Origin: Bacteroidales bacterium | GTDB taxonomy: Bacteria > Bacteroidota > Bacteroidia > Bacteroidales > UBA932 | Direction: 5' to 3' | Length of the DNA stretch: 64,000 nt | Assembly (NCBI GenBank): GCA_022648545.1 | Contig: JALCMP010000002.1 | Coordinates: forward strand, 124,001-188,000 | Shown: positions 1-10,544 of the stretch, piece by piece | Numbering within the stretch: position 1 is the first letter of the stretch | Layout: every line of letters begins with the position of its first letter | Program-made: the position numbers and the translations under genes | Notes under the pieces: model-generated | The model's input: only the letters and a program-made list of their open reading frames with translations | The model's database searches: none | Told to the model about the DNA's origin: nothing

Positions 1-1669
1 ATACGTCCAGATCGGCGGAAACCGTCCTTGTCTCTTCCGGGCCTGTATCTTCTTCCACATTTTCATCCGCACCGGCATCGACGAACTCCTTTATACTATT
101 ATATAATTCTTCGAGATTGGATAATTTATTTTGTCCTTCTATACTGGTATCGGAACGAAGAAAATTAATAATGCCGAATGCTGAATTAACTTCAGATGCA
201 ATATCAAAAGCATTTTCCACATCCTTTTTCCCCGCAATCCGGGAAATAGTTTCGCAGAAATTCTTCAACTTATCAGCAACGGCGGGTCTTAATCCGGCAG
301 TTTCCAAATCCGGTGACAAAATAAACTCGAATATCGACCTGCGGGCCGCAGAAGCCGCATCGGTAACCTTTCCCAATGTTATATTACCTATCCCGCGAAC
401 CGGAAAATTTATTATTCTCCTGAAAGATTCGTTGTCCATGGGATTATCTATCAACCTGAGATAGGCCAGAAAATCCTTCACCTCGGCTCTGTCGAAAAAC
501 GAATGGCCGGCATATATTTTATACGGCAGCGCCTGACGCCTGAGTGCCTCCTCTATAGCGCGGCTCTGGGCGTTGGTCCTGTACAAGACGGCAAAGCAAT
601 TATAATTGAGCTTATTATTGTTTATAAGCTGTTTTATGGACATGGAAACCATAAAGGCTTCTTCCTGTTCAGTATACGCCTTAATCAATTCGATCTTATC
701 GCCTTGTTCCGCTTTTGAGAAACATGTTTTCTTAATTCGCGACGTATTCTTGTTTATAAGAGAATTGGCAGCTTCAACGATAGTTCTGGTACTCCTGTAA
801 TTTTGCTCAAGACGATAAACCCTTGCTTGCGGATAATCCTTTACGAAATTGAGGATATTCTCAATCCTGGCACCGCGGAAAGAATAAATGCTCTGCGAAT
901 CGTCGCCTACCACTGCAATATTTCCGGTTCCTGCGGCAAGCTTCCTTATTATATTATATTGAGCGAAATTGGTATCCTGATACTCGTCCACAAGAATATA
1001 TTTAAATTTAGACGACACGCGTTCCAGCGCATCGCTGAAATCCCTGAACAAAATATTCATGTTAAGCAATATATCGTCGAAGTCCATGGAACCGGCATCC
1101 TTACATTTTCTGTCGTAGAGTTCGAAAATATCACATAACCGCGGTTTTCGCGAAGCGGCGTCCTGTTGCATAAGTTCTTCGGTAGTCCGGTACCTGCCGG
1201 GCAAGATCAGGTTGTTCTTGGCCATGGATATTCTGTTTTTGACATCGTTCGGCTTATATACCTTATCGTCCAGTCCGAGTTCCTTTATGCATGATTTTAT
1301 AACGTTGCGGCTGTCCGTCGTATCGTAAATAGTAAATGAGCGGGGGTATCCCAGCAATTCTGCCTCTTGTCTGAGTATCCTTGCAAAAATAGAGTGGAAA
1401 GTCCCCATCCATATTCTGGAAGCAAGTCCGCTTCCAACAGCGGCTGCTATTCTCTCCTTCATTTCTCTGGAAGCCTTGTTCGTAAAAGTAAGAGCAAGTA
1501 CGGATTCCGGCGGATTGCCATGAGCTATTACATTTGCTATACGGCACGTAAGCACCTTTGTCTTCCCCGATCCTGCACCGGCTACTATCAGAGCCGCCCC
1601 TTCGTAATCTTCTACGGCAGCCTTCTGAGCGGGGTTCAACCCTTCAAATATTTCGTTTGTCTTCTCCAT
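1..1669 (-). CDS. UvrD/PcrA-family ATP-dependent DNA helicase (N-terminal part; runs off left edge)
   Basis: Reverse-strand translation from ATG at 1669: MEKTNEIFEGLNPAQKAAVEDYEGAALIVAGAGSGKTKVLTCRIANVI (Walker A), ...ILVDEYQDTNFAQYNIIR..., VVGDDSQSIYSFRGA..., LEQNYRST. No stop before the window edge, so it is absent from the ORF track. Confidence 0.93.
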   Translation of the reverse strand, partial: MEKTNEIFEGLNPAQKAAVEDYEGAALIVAGAGSGKTKVLTCRIANVIAHGNPPESVLALTFTNKASREMKERIAAAVGSGLASRIWMGTFHSIFARILRQEAELLGYPRSFTIYDTTDSRNVIKSCIKELGLDDKVYKPNDVKNRISMAKNNLILPGRYRTTEELMQQDAASRKPRLCDIFELYDRKCKDAGSMDFDDILLNMNILFRDFSDALERVSSKFKYILVDEYQDTNFAQYNIIRKLAAGTGNIAVVGDDSQSIYSFRGARIENILNFVKDYPQARVYRLEQNYRSTRTIVEAANSLINKNTSRIKKTCFSKAEQGDKIELIKAYTEQEEAFMVSMSIKQLINNNKLNYNCFAVLYRTNAQSRAIEEALRRQALPYKIYAGHSFFDRAEVKDFLAYLRLIDNPMDNESFRRIINFPVRGIGNITLGKVTDAASAARRSIFEFILSPDLETAGLRPAVADKLKNFCETISRIAGKKDVENAFDIASEVNSAFGIINFLRSDTSIEGQNKLSNLEELYNSIKEFVDAGADENVEEDTGPEETRTVSADLDV

Positions 1670-1758
1670 AATTTGCGACAAAAATAATGATCGCAACATA
1701 CAAAAACAAAGAAGATTTTATATAAAGAATTTTATTTCCTTTATTAGAATAAACTTAG

Positions 1759-1766
1759 TATTTTTG
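1759..1766 (+). promoter_or_regulatory. Bacteroidetes-type -7 box TATTTTTG upstream of nqrA
   Basis: TAnnTTTG match 26 bp upstream of the nqrA ATG (1792). Confidence 0.5.
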
Positions 1767-1791
1767 CCCGTAAAATTATCTCAAACAATAT

Positions 1792-3168
1792 ATGGAACAA
1801 ATTCGATTAAAACGAGGTCTTGACATTCCCTTAAAAGGGGAAGCCGAGACCAAAGTCGGAAAAACGATCGTTCCGGAAACTGTAGCCGTAAAGCCCGCGG
1901 ACTTCAGAGGGGTCGTGCCAAAAATGCTTGTGAAAGCAGGCGACCGCGTTAAAGCCGGAACAATAGTATTCAAGGACAAACTTCGTCCCGAGATAGGATT
2001 CTCTTCTCCATGCAGTGGAACAGTCGAATCCATCGTCCGCGGAGAAAGACGCAGGATTCTGGAAGTAAGGATAAAGGCTGATCCTGTTACTGAATATCTT
2101 TCCTTTCCGATACCAAACATGAGGGACGCCAAGAGGAATGACATAATAAAAATCCTTTTGGATAGCGGTTTATGGGCTGCCTTAATTCAAAGGCCTTTCG
2201 GAATAATCGCCAATCCGGCGGACACACCGAAAGGTATTTTTATTTCGGGATTCGACTCGGCGCCTCTAGCCGCCGATGTCAATTTCACAATGAGGGATGA
2301 GCAGGATTCACTGCAGGAAGGAGTCAACGTACTTTCCAAATTAACCGGTGGCAGCATATATGTAAGCCTGTCGGCAAAAGATTATGCTGCATCACCTCTG
2401 TACAAGCTCAAGAACGTAAAACAATACTGTTTTTCCGGCGCACATCCGGCAGGAAACGTCGGAATTCAGATAAATCACATTTCTCCTATTGCAAAAGGAG
2501 AAACCGCATGGACCATAACCCCTGCAGGCGTAGCGGCGATAGGGAAACTTTTCACAAAAGGGATATACGACATTTCAAGGTTATTTGCCATAGCCGGCCC
2601 GCGGTCCGAACATCCATGTTATGTAAAGGCCGTTCCCGGATTTTGCCTGAAACAGATATCCGAATACATATCGGAAACGGATTGTAAAATATACGGTCAG
2701 CCAGTAGGCATACGTTGCATAAGCGGCAACGTACTTACCGGCAGCAATATAGGAGCCGAAGGATATACAGGATTCTACGATAACGAAGTTTCTTTCGTTT
2801 CGGAAGGTAACTACAACGAATTATTCGGTTGGGCTAAGATCTTCAGACCAAAGAAATTCAGCATGTCGCATTCTTACTTTTCATGGCTTTGCCCTAAAAG
2901 GAAATACAATGCCGATACAAATGTAAACGGCGGCGAAAGAGCATTCGTCATGAGCGGTCTGTACGAAAAGGTCGTTCCAATGGACATTTATCCGGTTTAC
3001 CTTATCAAAGCCATTCTCGCAGAAGATATAGACAAGATGGAACAGCTGGGTATATATGAAGTTCTGGAAGAAGATTTCGCATTATGCGAATATATCTGTC
3101 CTTCCAAGATTAATGTTCAGGATATAATATCCCGGGGAATTTCCCTTATGATGAAAGAAATGGCTTAA
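1792..3168 (+). CDS. nqrA: Na+-translocating NADH:quinone reductase subunit A
   Basis: 458 aa; NqrA-like IRLKRGLDIPLKGEAE N-terminus; first gene of an ordered nqrA-F cluster. Confidence 0.95.
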   Translation: MEQIRLKRGLDIPLKGEAETKVGKTIVPETVAVKPADFRGVVPKMLVKAGDRVKAGTIVFKDKLRPEIGFSSPCSGTVESIVRGERRRILEVRIKADPVTEYLSFPIPNMRDAKRNDIIKILLDSGLWAALIQRPFGIIANPADTPKGIFISGFDSAPLAADVNFTMRDEQDSLQEGVNVLSKLTGGSIYVSLSAKDYAASPLYKLKNVKQYCFSGAHPAGNVGIQINHISPIAKGETAWTITPAGVAAIGKLFTKGIYDISRLFAIAGPRSEHPCYVKAVPGFCLKQISEYISETDCKIYGQPVGIRCISGNVLTGSNIGAEGYTGFYDNEVSFVSEGNYNELFGWAKIFRPKKFSMSHSYFSWLCPKRKYNADTNVNGGERAFVMSGLYEKVVPMDIYPVYLIKAILAEDIDKMEQLGIYEVLEEDFALCEYICPSKINVQDIISRGISLMMKEMA

Positions 3169-3179
3169 ATTCTCGGATA

Positions 3180-4337
3180 ATGAAAGGACTAATAAATAAA
3201 ATCAACAAAATCAGACCTTCTTTTGAAAAAGGAGGGAAATTCGGAGCCCTGCATTCCACTTTCGATGCTTTTGCATCATTCATGCTGGTTCCCGACACCG
3301 TAACCAAAAGCGGTTCGCATATAAGAGACTGTGTAGACCTGAAAAGAATAATGAGCATAATGATTTTCGCTCTCCTGCCCGCCCTTCTTTTCGGAATATG
3401 GAACACAGGCGACCAGCACTCCCTGGCTTTCGGACTTGGAATGTCATTCTGGGGCAAGGTATGGTACGGATTTATAAAATTGCTGCCGCTTATTCTGGTA
3501 TCATACATAGTCGGACTTGCAATAGAGTTCATATCGGCACAGATAAACGGACATGAAGTAAACGAAGGGTATCTGGTAACCGGCATGCTCATTCCACTTG
3601 TAATGCCTATAGACGTTCCCCTTTGGATTCTGGCTCTGTCTGTAATTTTTGCCGTAGTAATAGGGAAGGAAGTATTCGGAGGTACTGGAATGAATATATG
3701 GAATCCTACCCTGCTTGCAAGAGCATTCGTATTCTTCGCGTACCCTTCGCATATATCGGGAGATTCAGTATGGGTTGCCGGACTCGCAAATCATTCCGCC
3801 CAATTGGTAGACGGATTTTCGGGAGCCACTCCGCTTGCACAGGCTTCCAGCGGTATTGCCACGCCGGGATTCATGCAGATGTTCATAGGTAACATCCCGG
3901 GCAGCGTTGGAGAGACTTCAACTATAGCAATATTAATTGGTGCTGCAATTCTCATATATACAGGAGTAGCCAGCTGGAAGATAATGGTTTCCTGCTTAGC
4001 CGGCGCCCTGGCGGTAGGACTGCTTGCCAACGGACTCGCAACACCTGGTACTTATGCGGCATATCCTGTCTGGAATCATTTGGTAATGGGAGGCTTTGCT
4101 TTCGGAACCGTATTTATGGCAACAGATCCCGTAACTTCCGCGCAAACGGAAACGGGCAAATGGATATACGGATTTTTAATAGGAGCCATGGTAATCGTGC
4201 TAAGACTTTTCAATCCCGGATACAAAGAAGGCATGATGCTCGCCATTTTGCTGATGAATACATTTGCTCCGCTTATCGACTATTATGTAGTCGAATCCAA
4301 TATTAAGAAAAGAATGAAAAGAGCGGTAATTAAATAA
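3180..4337 (+). CDS. nqrB: Na+-NQR subunit B
   Basis: Polytopic membrane protein with DGFSGATPLA flavinylation-type motif; gene order. Confidence 0.95.
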   Translation: MKGLINKINKIRPSFEKGGKFGALHSTFDAFASFMLVPDTVTKSGSHIRDCVDLKRIMSIMIFALLPALLFGIWNTGDQHSLAFGLGMSFWGKVWYGFIKLLPLILVSYIVGLAIEFISAQINGHEVNEGYLVTGMLIPLVMPIDVPLWILALSVIFAVVIGKEVFGGTGMNIWNPTLLARAFVFFAYPSHISGDSVWVAGLANHSAQLVDGFSGATPLAQASSGIATPGFMQMFIGNIPGSVGETSTIAILIGAAILIYTGVASWKIMVSCLAGALAVGLLANGLATPGTYAAYPVWNHLVMGGFAFGTVFMATDPVTSAQTETGKWIYGFLIGAMVIVLRLFNPGYKEGMMLAILLMNTFAPLIDYYVVESNIKKRMKRAVIK

Positions 4338-4346
4338 GCGAATACG

Positions 4347-5156
4347 ATGGATACTAACAAAAACTCATATACGATAATATATGCAACCATAATGGTTGTA
4401 ATAGTCGCTGCCGTACTTGCATTCGCTTCCACGGCCCTCAAAGGGAAACAGGAAAGAAACGTTGCGGTGGAGAAACAGCTGAACCTGCTCACCTCCGTAA
4501 ATCTTGCGGAAGATGCGGCGCATGCTGCCGATAAAAACAGCTACGTAGAAAAGGAATACGCCAAATACATAAAAACATCCTTCATATTAAACTACAAGGG
4601 AGAAAAAATAGACGGCGATGCTTTTGGTGTAAACCTCAAAGAACAATATGATCTTATGAAAAAGATAGATGCCGCATCCCAGTCGGACGGCAAGGTTTCC
4701 GAACAGAAGATAAACGGGATGAAGGCTCAGCTCAGACTTCCCGTTTTCGTTTGCATAACAAACGACGGAAAAACGGCTGATATTTTTTCATGCTACGGAA
4801 CAGGCTTGTGGGGCCCGATATGGGGCTACCTTTCCATAGCCGATGATTTCAATACCATAAAGGGAGCCGTATTCGATGATGAAGGCGAAACTCCCGGACT
4901 GGGCGGAGAAATAGCTGAAAGAAGTTTTCAAATGCAATTTGCAGGCAAGGAAATATTCAAGGGAGATGCCTTTACATCCATAACCCTTAAAAAAGGCGGT
5001 GCTACCCAGGCAAATATAAAACATGAAGTAGATGCCATTTCCGGAGGCACGATGACAAGCCGCGGGCTTAACAAGGCCATAAAACAATGGCTGGAATATT
5101 ATCTTCCTTATATAAAGGCTAAAAAGGATGCAAATAGTTCTAATCTTTCAAAATAA
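4347..5156 (+). CDS. nqrC: Na+-NQR subunit C
   Basis: N-terminal TM plus FMN-binding motif DAISGGTMTSRGL; gene order. Confidence 0.94.
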   Translation: MDTNKNSYTIIYATIMVVIVAAVLAFASTALKGKQERNVAVEKQLNLLTSVNLAEDAAHAADKNSYVEKEYAKYIKTSFILNYKGEKIDGDAFGVNLKEQYDLMKKIDAASQSDGKVSEQKINGMKAQLRLPVFVCITNDGKTADIFSCYGTGLWGPIWGYLSIADDFNTIKGAVFDDEGETPGLGGEIAERSFQMQFAGKEIFKGDAFTSITLKKGGATQANIKHEVDAISGGTMTSRGLNKAIKQWLEYYLPYIKAKKDANSSNLSK

Positions 5157-5158
5157 CT

Positions 5159-5788
5159 ATGGCAATGGACAAAAAAATTTATAAAAATCCTATTTTCGTT
5201 TCCAATCCTATTACCGTTCTGGTATTAGGTATCTGTTCGGCTCTGGCCGTTACGGTAAAAATGGGACCTGCCTTGGTGATGGCCCTTTCCGTTACCGTGG
5301 TAACCGGTTTTTCAAACTTCATAGTTTCCATGATAAGAAAAACCATTCCTAACAGAATAAGGATAATTGTACAACTTGTAGTAGTTGCAATGTTCGTTAT
5401 ACTTATAGACCAAATACTTAAGGCCTTTGCCTATGATATAAGCAAACAGTTGTCGGTATATATAGGACTTATAATTACGAACTGTATAATAATGGGAAGA
5501 ATAGAAGCCTTCGGACTCGGGCATAAACCTATTCCTTCGCTGATAGACGGTCTGGCAAACGGATTCGGATACGGCATTATTCTGGTAGTGGTAGCCTTCT
5601 TCCGCGAACTTCTGGGTTCAGGTACGTTGTTCGGAGTACAGATAATTCCGTTGAGCTGGTATGTGAAGAACGGAGGCTTTTACGAAAACAACGGACTGTT
5701 CATACTTCCCCCGATGGCACTGATACTTTTGGGCGTCATAGTATGGGTACAAAGGAGCATACAAAAAGAATTACAAGAGAAAAAGTAA
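5159..5788 (+). CDS. nqrD: Na+-NQR subunit D
   Basis: NqrD/RnfE-like membrane protein (NCIIMGRIEAFG). Confidence 0.94.
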   Translation: MAMDKKIYKNPIFVSNPITVLVLGICSALAVTVKMGPALVMALSVTVVTGFSNFIVSMIRKTIPNRIRIIVQLVVVAMFVILIDQILKAFAYDISKQLSVYIGLIITNCIIMGRIEAFGLGHKPIPSLIDGLANGFGYGIILVVVAFFRELLGSGTLFGVQIIPLSWYVKNGGFYENNGLFILPPMALILLGVIVWVQRSIQKELQEKK

Positions 5789-5800
5789 ACATATACCGTT

Positions 5801-6418
5801 ATGCAAGATATTTTAAACATTTTCGTAAAGTCCATTTTTGTGGACAATATGGTATTCGCCTATTTCTTGGGGATGTGTTCATTCTTGGCGGTATCCAAAA
5901 GCGTAAAGACAGCAACGGGACTCGGGATTGCAGTTACTCTGGTCCTAACCATTACACTTCCCGTGAATTACCTGTTGAACAAATACGTACTATCTGCGGG
6001 AGCATTGAAATGGCTTGGAGCAGGATTTGCAAATGTAGACCTAAGCTTCCTCAGTTTCATAATTTTTATTGCGGTTATCGCTGCAATAGTCCAGATCGTG
6101 GAAATGATAGTTGAAAAATATTCCCCGTCACTGTATAATTCTCTGGGCATATATCTTCCTCTTATCGCAGTAAACTGCGCCATACTGGGAGGTTCTCTGT
6201 TCATGCAGCAAAAGGAATTCGCCGATGTCGGACTTGCAACAACTTATGCCCTGGGTTCGGGACTAGGATGGTTTCTGGCAATAATTTCACTTGCGGCCAT
6301 AAGGGAAAAACTTGCATATTCGCATGTTCCCGCACCGTTGAGAGGAATCGGAATAACATTTATAATAACGGGCTTGATGGGCATAGCCTTCATGAGTTTT
6401 ATGGGAATATCCTGGTAA
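5801..6418 (+). CDS. nqrE: Na+-NQR subunit E
   Basis: NqrE/RnfA-like membrane protein (LPLIAVNCAILGGSLFM). Confidence 0.94.
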   Translation: MQDILNIFVKSIFVDNMVFAYFLGMCSFLAVSKSVKTATGLGIAVTLVLTITLPVNYLLNKYVLSAGALKWLGAGFANVDLSFLSFIIFIAVIAAIVQIVEMIVEKYSPSLYNSLGIYLPLIAVNCAILGGSLFMQQKEFADVGLATTYALGSGLGWFLAIISLAAIREKLAYSHVPAPLRGIGITFIITGLMGIAFMSFMGISW

Positions 6419-6433
6419 GCAAATTTTAATAAA

Positions 6434-7696
6434 ATGGAAAGTAACTTAGTACAAATAATTTTAATATCCGCCGTAGTATTCCTGGCAATCACTTTGATAC
6501 TCGTTGCCATACTTCTTTTCGCAAAAGACAAATTACTCCCTACCGGAACTGTAAAGATTGATATAAACAACGGCAAAAAGGTAATAGAAACAAACCCCGG
6601 ATACAGTCTTCTGGCTACGCTGGCCAATCAAAAGATTTTTCTTCCTTCCGCATGTGGAGGAAAAGGCAGCTGCGGACAGTGCAAATGCCAGGTAATAAAG
6701 GGAGGAGGCTCCATTCTTCCTACTGAAGAAGGCTTCTTCAACAGGAAGCAGAAACAGGACCACTGGAGACTCGGCTGTCAGGTTAAGGTAAAGGAAGATC
6801 TTGGCATTCTGGTTCCGGAATCGGTCCTCAGCATAAAAAAATGGGAATGCGAAGTCGTTTCAAACAGAAACGTAGCTACCTATATAAAGGAATTCTGCGT
6901 TAAGATTCCGGACGGAGAACATATGAACTACCGCTCCGGCGGATATATCCAGATAGATATACCTCCGTGCGAGATAGATTACAAAAACATAGAGATTTCC
7001 GATAAATACCGTGCCGACTGGGAAAGGATGCACATGTTCGATCTGAAGATGAAAAGCACCGAAACGGAAACAAGGGCATATTCCATGGCCTCGTATCCGG
7101 CAGAAGGCAATATAATAAAACTTAACGTACGTATTGCCACCCCTCCTTTCGACAGGGCAAAGAAGTGTTTCAGGGAATGCAATCCCGGAGTCGCCTCATC
7201 TTACATATTCTCCCGCAAGCCGGGTGACAAGGTAATGATTTCAGGCCCTTACGGAGAATTCTTCATACCGGACAACTGCCCTGAAGATCAGGAATTCATA
7301 TTCATAGGCGGTGGCGCAGGAATGGCCCCTATGCGTTCCCACATATTGCATCTTTTCAAAACCGTTAAAACAAAGAGGAAAGTAAGTTTCTGGTATGGAG
7401 CCCGTTCTCTTAAGGAAGCATTCTATCTGGAAGATTATGAGGAAATTGCACGCGAAAACCCTAATTTCACATTCCATCTTGCTCTTGACAATCCTCTTCC
7501 GGAAGATAACTGGACAGGTTACAAGGGTTTCGTTCATAAGTTCCTTTATGACGAATATCTCGGCAAACACGAGTATCCCGAAGATGTGATGTACTTCCTT
7601 TGCGGACCACCGATGATGACATCTTCATGCGTGAACATGCTTACCGACCTCGGAGTAGCTCCGGAAAACATTCTTTACGATAACTTCGGAGCATAA
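6434..7696 (+). CDS. nqrF: Na+-NQR subunit F
   Basis: 2Fe-2S motif CGGKGSCGQCKC plus FAD/NAD domain (RAYSMASYP, GGGAGMAPMRSH). Confidence 0.95.
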   Translation: MESNLVQIILISAVVFLAITLILVAILLFAKDKLLPTGTVKIDINNGKKVIETNPGYSLLATLANQKIFLPSACGGKGSCGQCKCQVIKGGGSILPTEEGFFNRKQKQDHWRLGCQVKVKEDLGILVPESVLSIKKWECEVVSNRNVATYIKEFCVKIPDGEHMNYRSGGYIQIDIPPCEIDYKNIEISDKYRADWERMHMFDLKMKSTETETRAYSMASYPAEGNIIKLNVRIATPPFDRAKKCFRECNPGVASSYIFSRKPGDKVMISGPYGEFFIPDNCPEDQEFIFIGGGAGMAPMRSHILHLFKTVKTKRKVSFWYGARSLKEAFYLEDYEEIARENPNFTFHLALDNPLPEDNWTGYKGFVHKFLYDEYLGKHEYPEDVMYFLCGPPMMTSSCVNMLTDLGVAPENILYDNFGA

Positions 7697-7724
7697 TTCG
7701 GAATAAATAATAAAATATGACAGT

Positions 7725-9110
7725 ATGAGAAAATCCGGCATATTTATGATAATGGCTTTGCCGCTGCTTTATGCGGCAAATGCCTTTTCTCAATCCATCA
7801 ACGAAAAGGAACTTGACGAAATAAGGTCGGGTTATGTAATTAATCCGTCCACAAGGGCTATGGAGAATATCCTTGCGGAAAACCATAATTTCAAGAGCCT
7901 TGCGGCAAACAGGAAAATGGCCGGAAAAATAGACGACTATTTCAAATACAGCATAGACGTTAAGAACATAACGGATCAGAAACAATCGGGACGCTGCTGG
8001 ATGTTCACCTCAATGAATGTGCTGAGGCCTTACGTTATGAAGAAATATAATCTTCAGGCCTTCGATTTTTCCCATAATTATACATATTTCTGGGACATAT
8101 TTGAGAAGTCCAATCTGTTCCTTGAAAATATCATTTCGACATCGGACAAATCTATTACCGACAGAGAAGTAACTTTTTATTTTTCCTCACCGGTAAACGA
8201 CGGAGGTGTATGGAACTTATTTTACAATGTAGCCGAAAAATACGGAGTCGTACCTGCGGAAGTAATGCCTGAAACGGCCAATTCCAACAATACTTCCAGT
8301 TTCATACGCATAATTAACGAAAGGCTTAGAAAGGGCGGCTATGAGATAAGACAGCTTGCCGGCAAAAAGGGTTCACATGCTCTTATGGAAAAAGAAAAAA
8401 TTTCCGTACTAAAGGATGTCTATCGCGTTCTGGCCTTATGTCTGGGTGAACCTCCGCAAAAATTTACATGGAGGTACGAAGATGGCGATAAAAACATAAA
8501 GAGTATTTCAACTACCCCAATGGCTTTTTATAAGAGCCTTGTACCAAAAGATTATGATGCTTCCAACTACATCATGATAATGAACGACCCTACAAGGGCT
8601 TATTATAAGGTTTATGAAATAGAGAACTACAGGAATGCCATAGAAGGCATAAACTGGACATACCTTAATCTCCCCAATGAAGATATAAAGGATGCCGCAC
8701 TGGCTTCCATAAAGGGAGGAGAGATAATGTATGCCTCATGCGACGTAGGCAAACAGAGCGATACGAAAAAAGGGATTCTTGATCCCAATCTTTACGACTA
8801 CAACGACCTGTTCGGAATAAATCTTAATATGGACAAGAAAGCAAGGATTCTGACCAGACAAAGCGGATCTTCACATGCCATGGCAATAGTAGCATGCGAT
8901 ACGGACAAAGACGACAGGCCTGTAAAATGGGAATTCGAAAACAGCTGGGGACCGTCTGCCGGAGATAAGGGTTTTCTGGTATTTACCGATAAATGGTTCG
9001 ATGAATATTTGTTCAGGGTAGTGATAAATAAGAAATACCTTGGAGAAAAGGCTCTAAAGGCTTTGGGACAAAAGCATATCATGTTGCCTCCGTGGGACTA
9101 CATGTTTTAA
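7725..9110 (+). CDS. C1-family (bleomycin hydrolase/PepC-like) cysteine peptidase with signal peptide
   Basis: Catalytic motifs QKQSGRCWMF, SSHAMAIV, WEFENSWG; hydrophobic N-terminal signal MRKSGIFMIMALPLLYAANAFSQS. Confidence 0.88.
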   Translation: MRKSGIFMIMALPLLYAANAFSQSINEKELDEIRSGYVINPSTRAMENILAENHNFKSLAANRKMAGKIDDYFKYSIDVKNITDQKQSGRCWMFTSMNVLRPYVMKKYNLQAFDFSHNYTYFWDIFEKSNLFLENIISTSDKSITDREVTFYFSSPVNDGGVWNLFYNVAEKYGVVPAEVMPETANSNNTSSFIRIINERLRKGGYEIRQLAGKKGSHALMEKEKISVLKDVYRVLALCLGEPPQKFTWRYEDGDKNIKSISTTPMAFYKSLVPKDYDASNYIMIMNDPTRAYYKVYEIENYRNAIEGINWTYLNLPNEDIKDAALASIKGGEIMYASCDVGKQSDTKKGILDPNLYDYNDLFGINLNMDKKARILTRQSGSSHAMAIVACDTDKDDRPVKWEFENSWGPSAGDKGFLVFTDKWFDEYLFRVVINKKYLGEKALKALGQKHIMLPPWDYMF

Positions 9111-10544
9111 TTACATATATTCAGGTTCGTCCGGTATGTCCATTCTAATCCGTCGCGAGTTGCTTAATAAATTATTGCTCCTTTTTCCGAGATTCTTTAC
9201 AAAGCCCAATCCGTGTCCGCGGTAAGTAAGCAGAATAAAGCCCAAAGGCATTTTAGGGAAAACAAGAGGTTCTTTCTTAAGAAACGTGAGGGCTTCTACC
9301 AGTGAAAGTTCATGAACAGGAAAAGGGACACTGTCGGAAAGGAGTGTTTCATTAATATAATCAGACAAGGCATAATCGGGGTGCGGAATAAAATCCGTAC
9401 CCTTTTTTATTGCAACCGCCAGACCGGAGGATATTACTTTTATATTTTTCTCCACGTAAAGCATCATGTCCGCAAGATTTGAAGGATATGCCTTTAATAA
9501 GCTACCTGCCAAGATCGTCTTAAAGCCTTTTGGAGAAAAGCCGCACCCGGAACCGCCTCCGGATACTATTTTTTTACGTGCACGGCTTTTATAACAGCTG
9601 TTGCCGTGAGTTTTCGAAACTACATTGTCCGCGGACTTCTTGCGAAGCACGGCAAAGTACTGCCCCTCCCCTCGTACCCTGCCCGGGATAAACAGATGGC
9701 CCCCGGAACGGGTCCTCAATATTCCGTTACCTTCGATGCCGGATGATCCGGCCCCTGTTGGCAGCGACAGACATTCGGCTCCAAGTTCGTTGACACAAAA
9801 CGATATGTTATCATCGTTTTCAAGATGGTTGAACGTACAGGTGGAGTAGATAAGATATCCGCCCTCCGACACTGCAGGCCATACATCGGCAAGAATCCTG
9901 CGCTGACGTGTAGAGCATAGTCTTACGTTATTAATACTCCATCCTGATGCAGCAGCCGGTATCTTTCTGAACATGCCTTCTCCAGAGCACGGGGCATCAA
10001 CGAAAACGATATCAAAAATTCCCGGAAGGTTCTTCCCAAAACATAATGCATCTGAAGATGAAACAATGACATTCGGCGCTCCCCATTTAGCCATATTATC
10101 GGCAAGTACAGAAGCCCTTCCACCTGCTATTTCGTTTGAGACCAACAATGAATCACTTCCCAGAAGAGAAACTATGTGTGTAGACTTGCCTCCCGGCGCA
10201 GCACATAAATCAAGAACTGTATGGGGATCGGAAAAATTTATAAAAGATGAAAGCAGCTCGGGAAACATGGAAGAAGCATCCTGAGGATAATATGCGCCGC
10301 AATGAAAAAGCGGATCAAGAGTAAAAGAAGGACGCCTGCTTAAATAATATCCTTTTTCCGTCCACGGTACGGCACAATCAACAGGCAACCCGCAATAATC
10401 TTCCTCTTTATTTTTAAAACGCACGGACAGGGTACGATCGTCACCGCCGCTTTCTTCCAGATATGAAAAAAAATCCCCGGCGATTTCCGGGCCCAGGGAT
10501 TCCATGAATAAATTCTTGAAATCAGTTATATTTGGAAATATCAT
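9111..10544 (-). CDS. RsmF/NOL1-NOP2-Sun family rRNA cytosine-C5 methyltransferase
   Basis: VLDLCAAPGGKSTH, VDAPCSGEGMFRK, YSTCTFNHLEND motifs. Start moved in from the longest ORF (10586), which overlaps the next gene. Confidence 0.88.
   Translation of the reverse strand: MIFPNITDFKNLFMESLGPEIAGDFFSYLEESGGDDRTLSVRFKNKEEDYCGLPVDCAVPWTEKGYYLSRRPSFTLDPLFHCGAYYPQDASSMFPELLSSFINFSDPHTVLDLCAAPGGKSTHIVSLLGSDSLLVSNEIAGGRASVLADNMAKWGAPNVIVSSSDALCFGKNLPGIFDIVFVDAPCSGEGMFRKIPAAASGWSINNVRLCSTRQRRILADVWPAVSEGGYLIYSTCTFNHLENDDNISFCVNELGAECLSLPTGAGSSGIEGNGILRTRSGGHLFIPGRVRGEGQYFAVLRKKSADNVVSKTHGNSCYKSRARKKIVSGGGSGCGFSPKGFKTILAGSLLKAYPSNLADMMLYVEKNIKVISSGLAVAIKKGTDFIPHPDYALSDYINETLLSDSVPFPVHELSLVEALTFLKKEPLVFPKMPLGFILLTYRGHGLGFVKNLGKRSNNLLSNSRRIRMDIPDEPEYM

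Noticed and set aside
117-1138. Plus-strand ORFs (115, 71, 64 and 111 aa) at the left edge
   Set aside because: They lie antisense to a continuous UvrD-family helicase reading frame that runs off the window and is missing from the ORF track.
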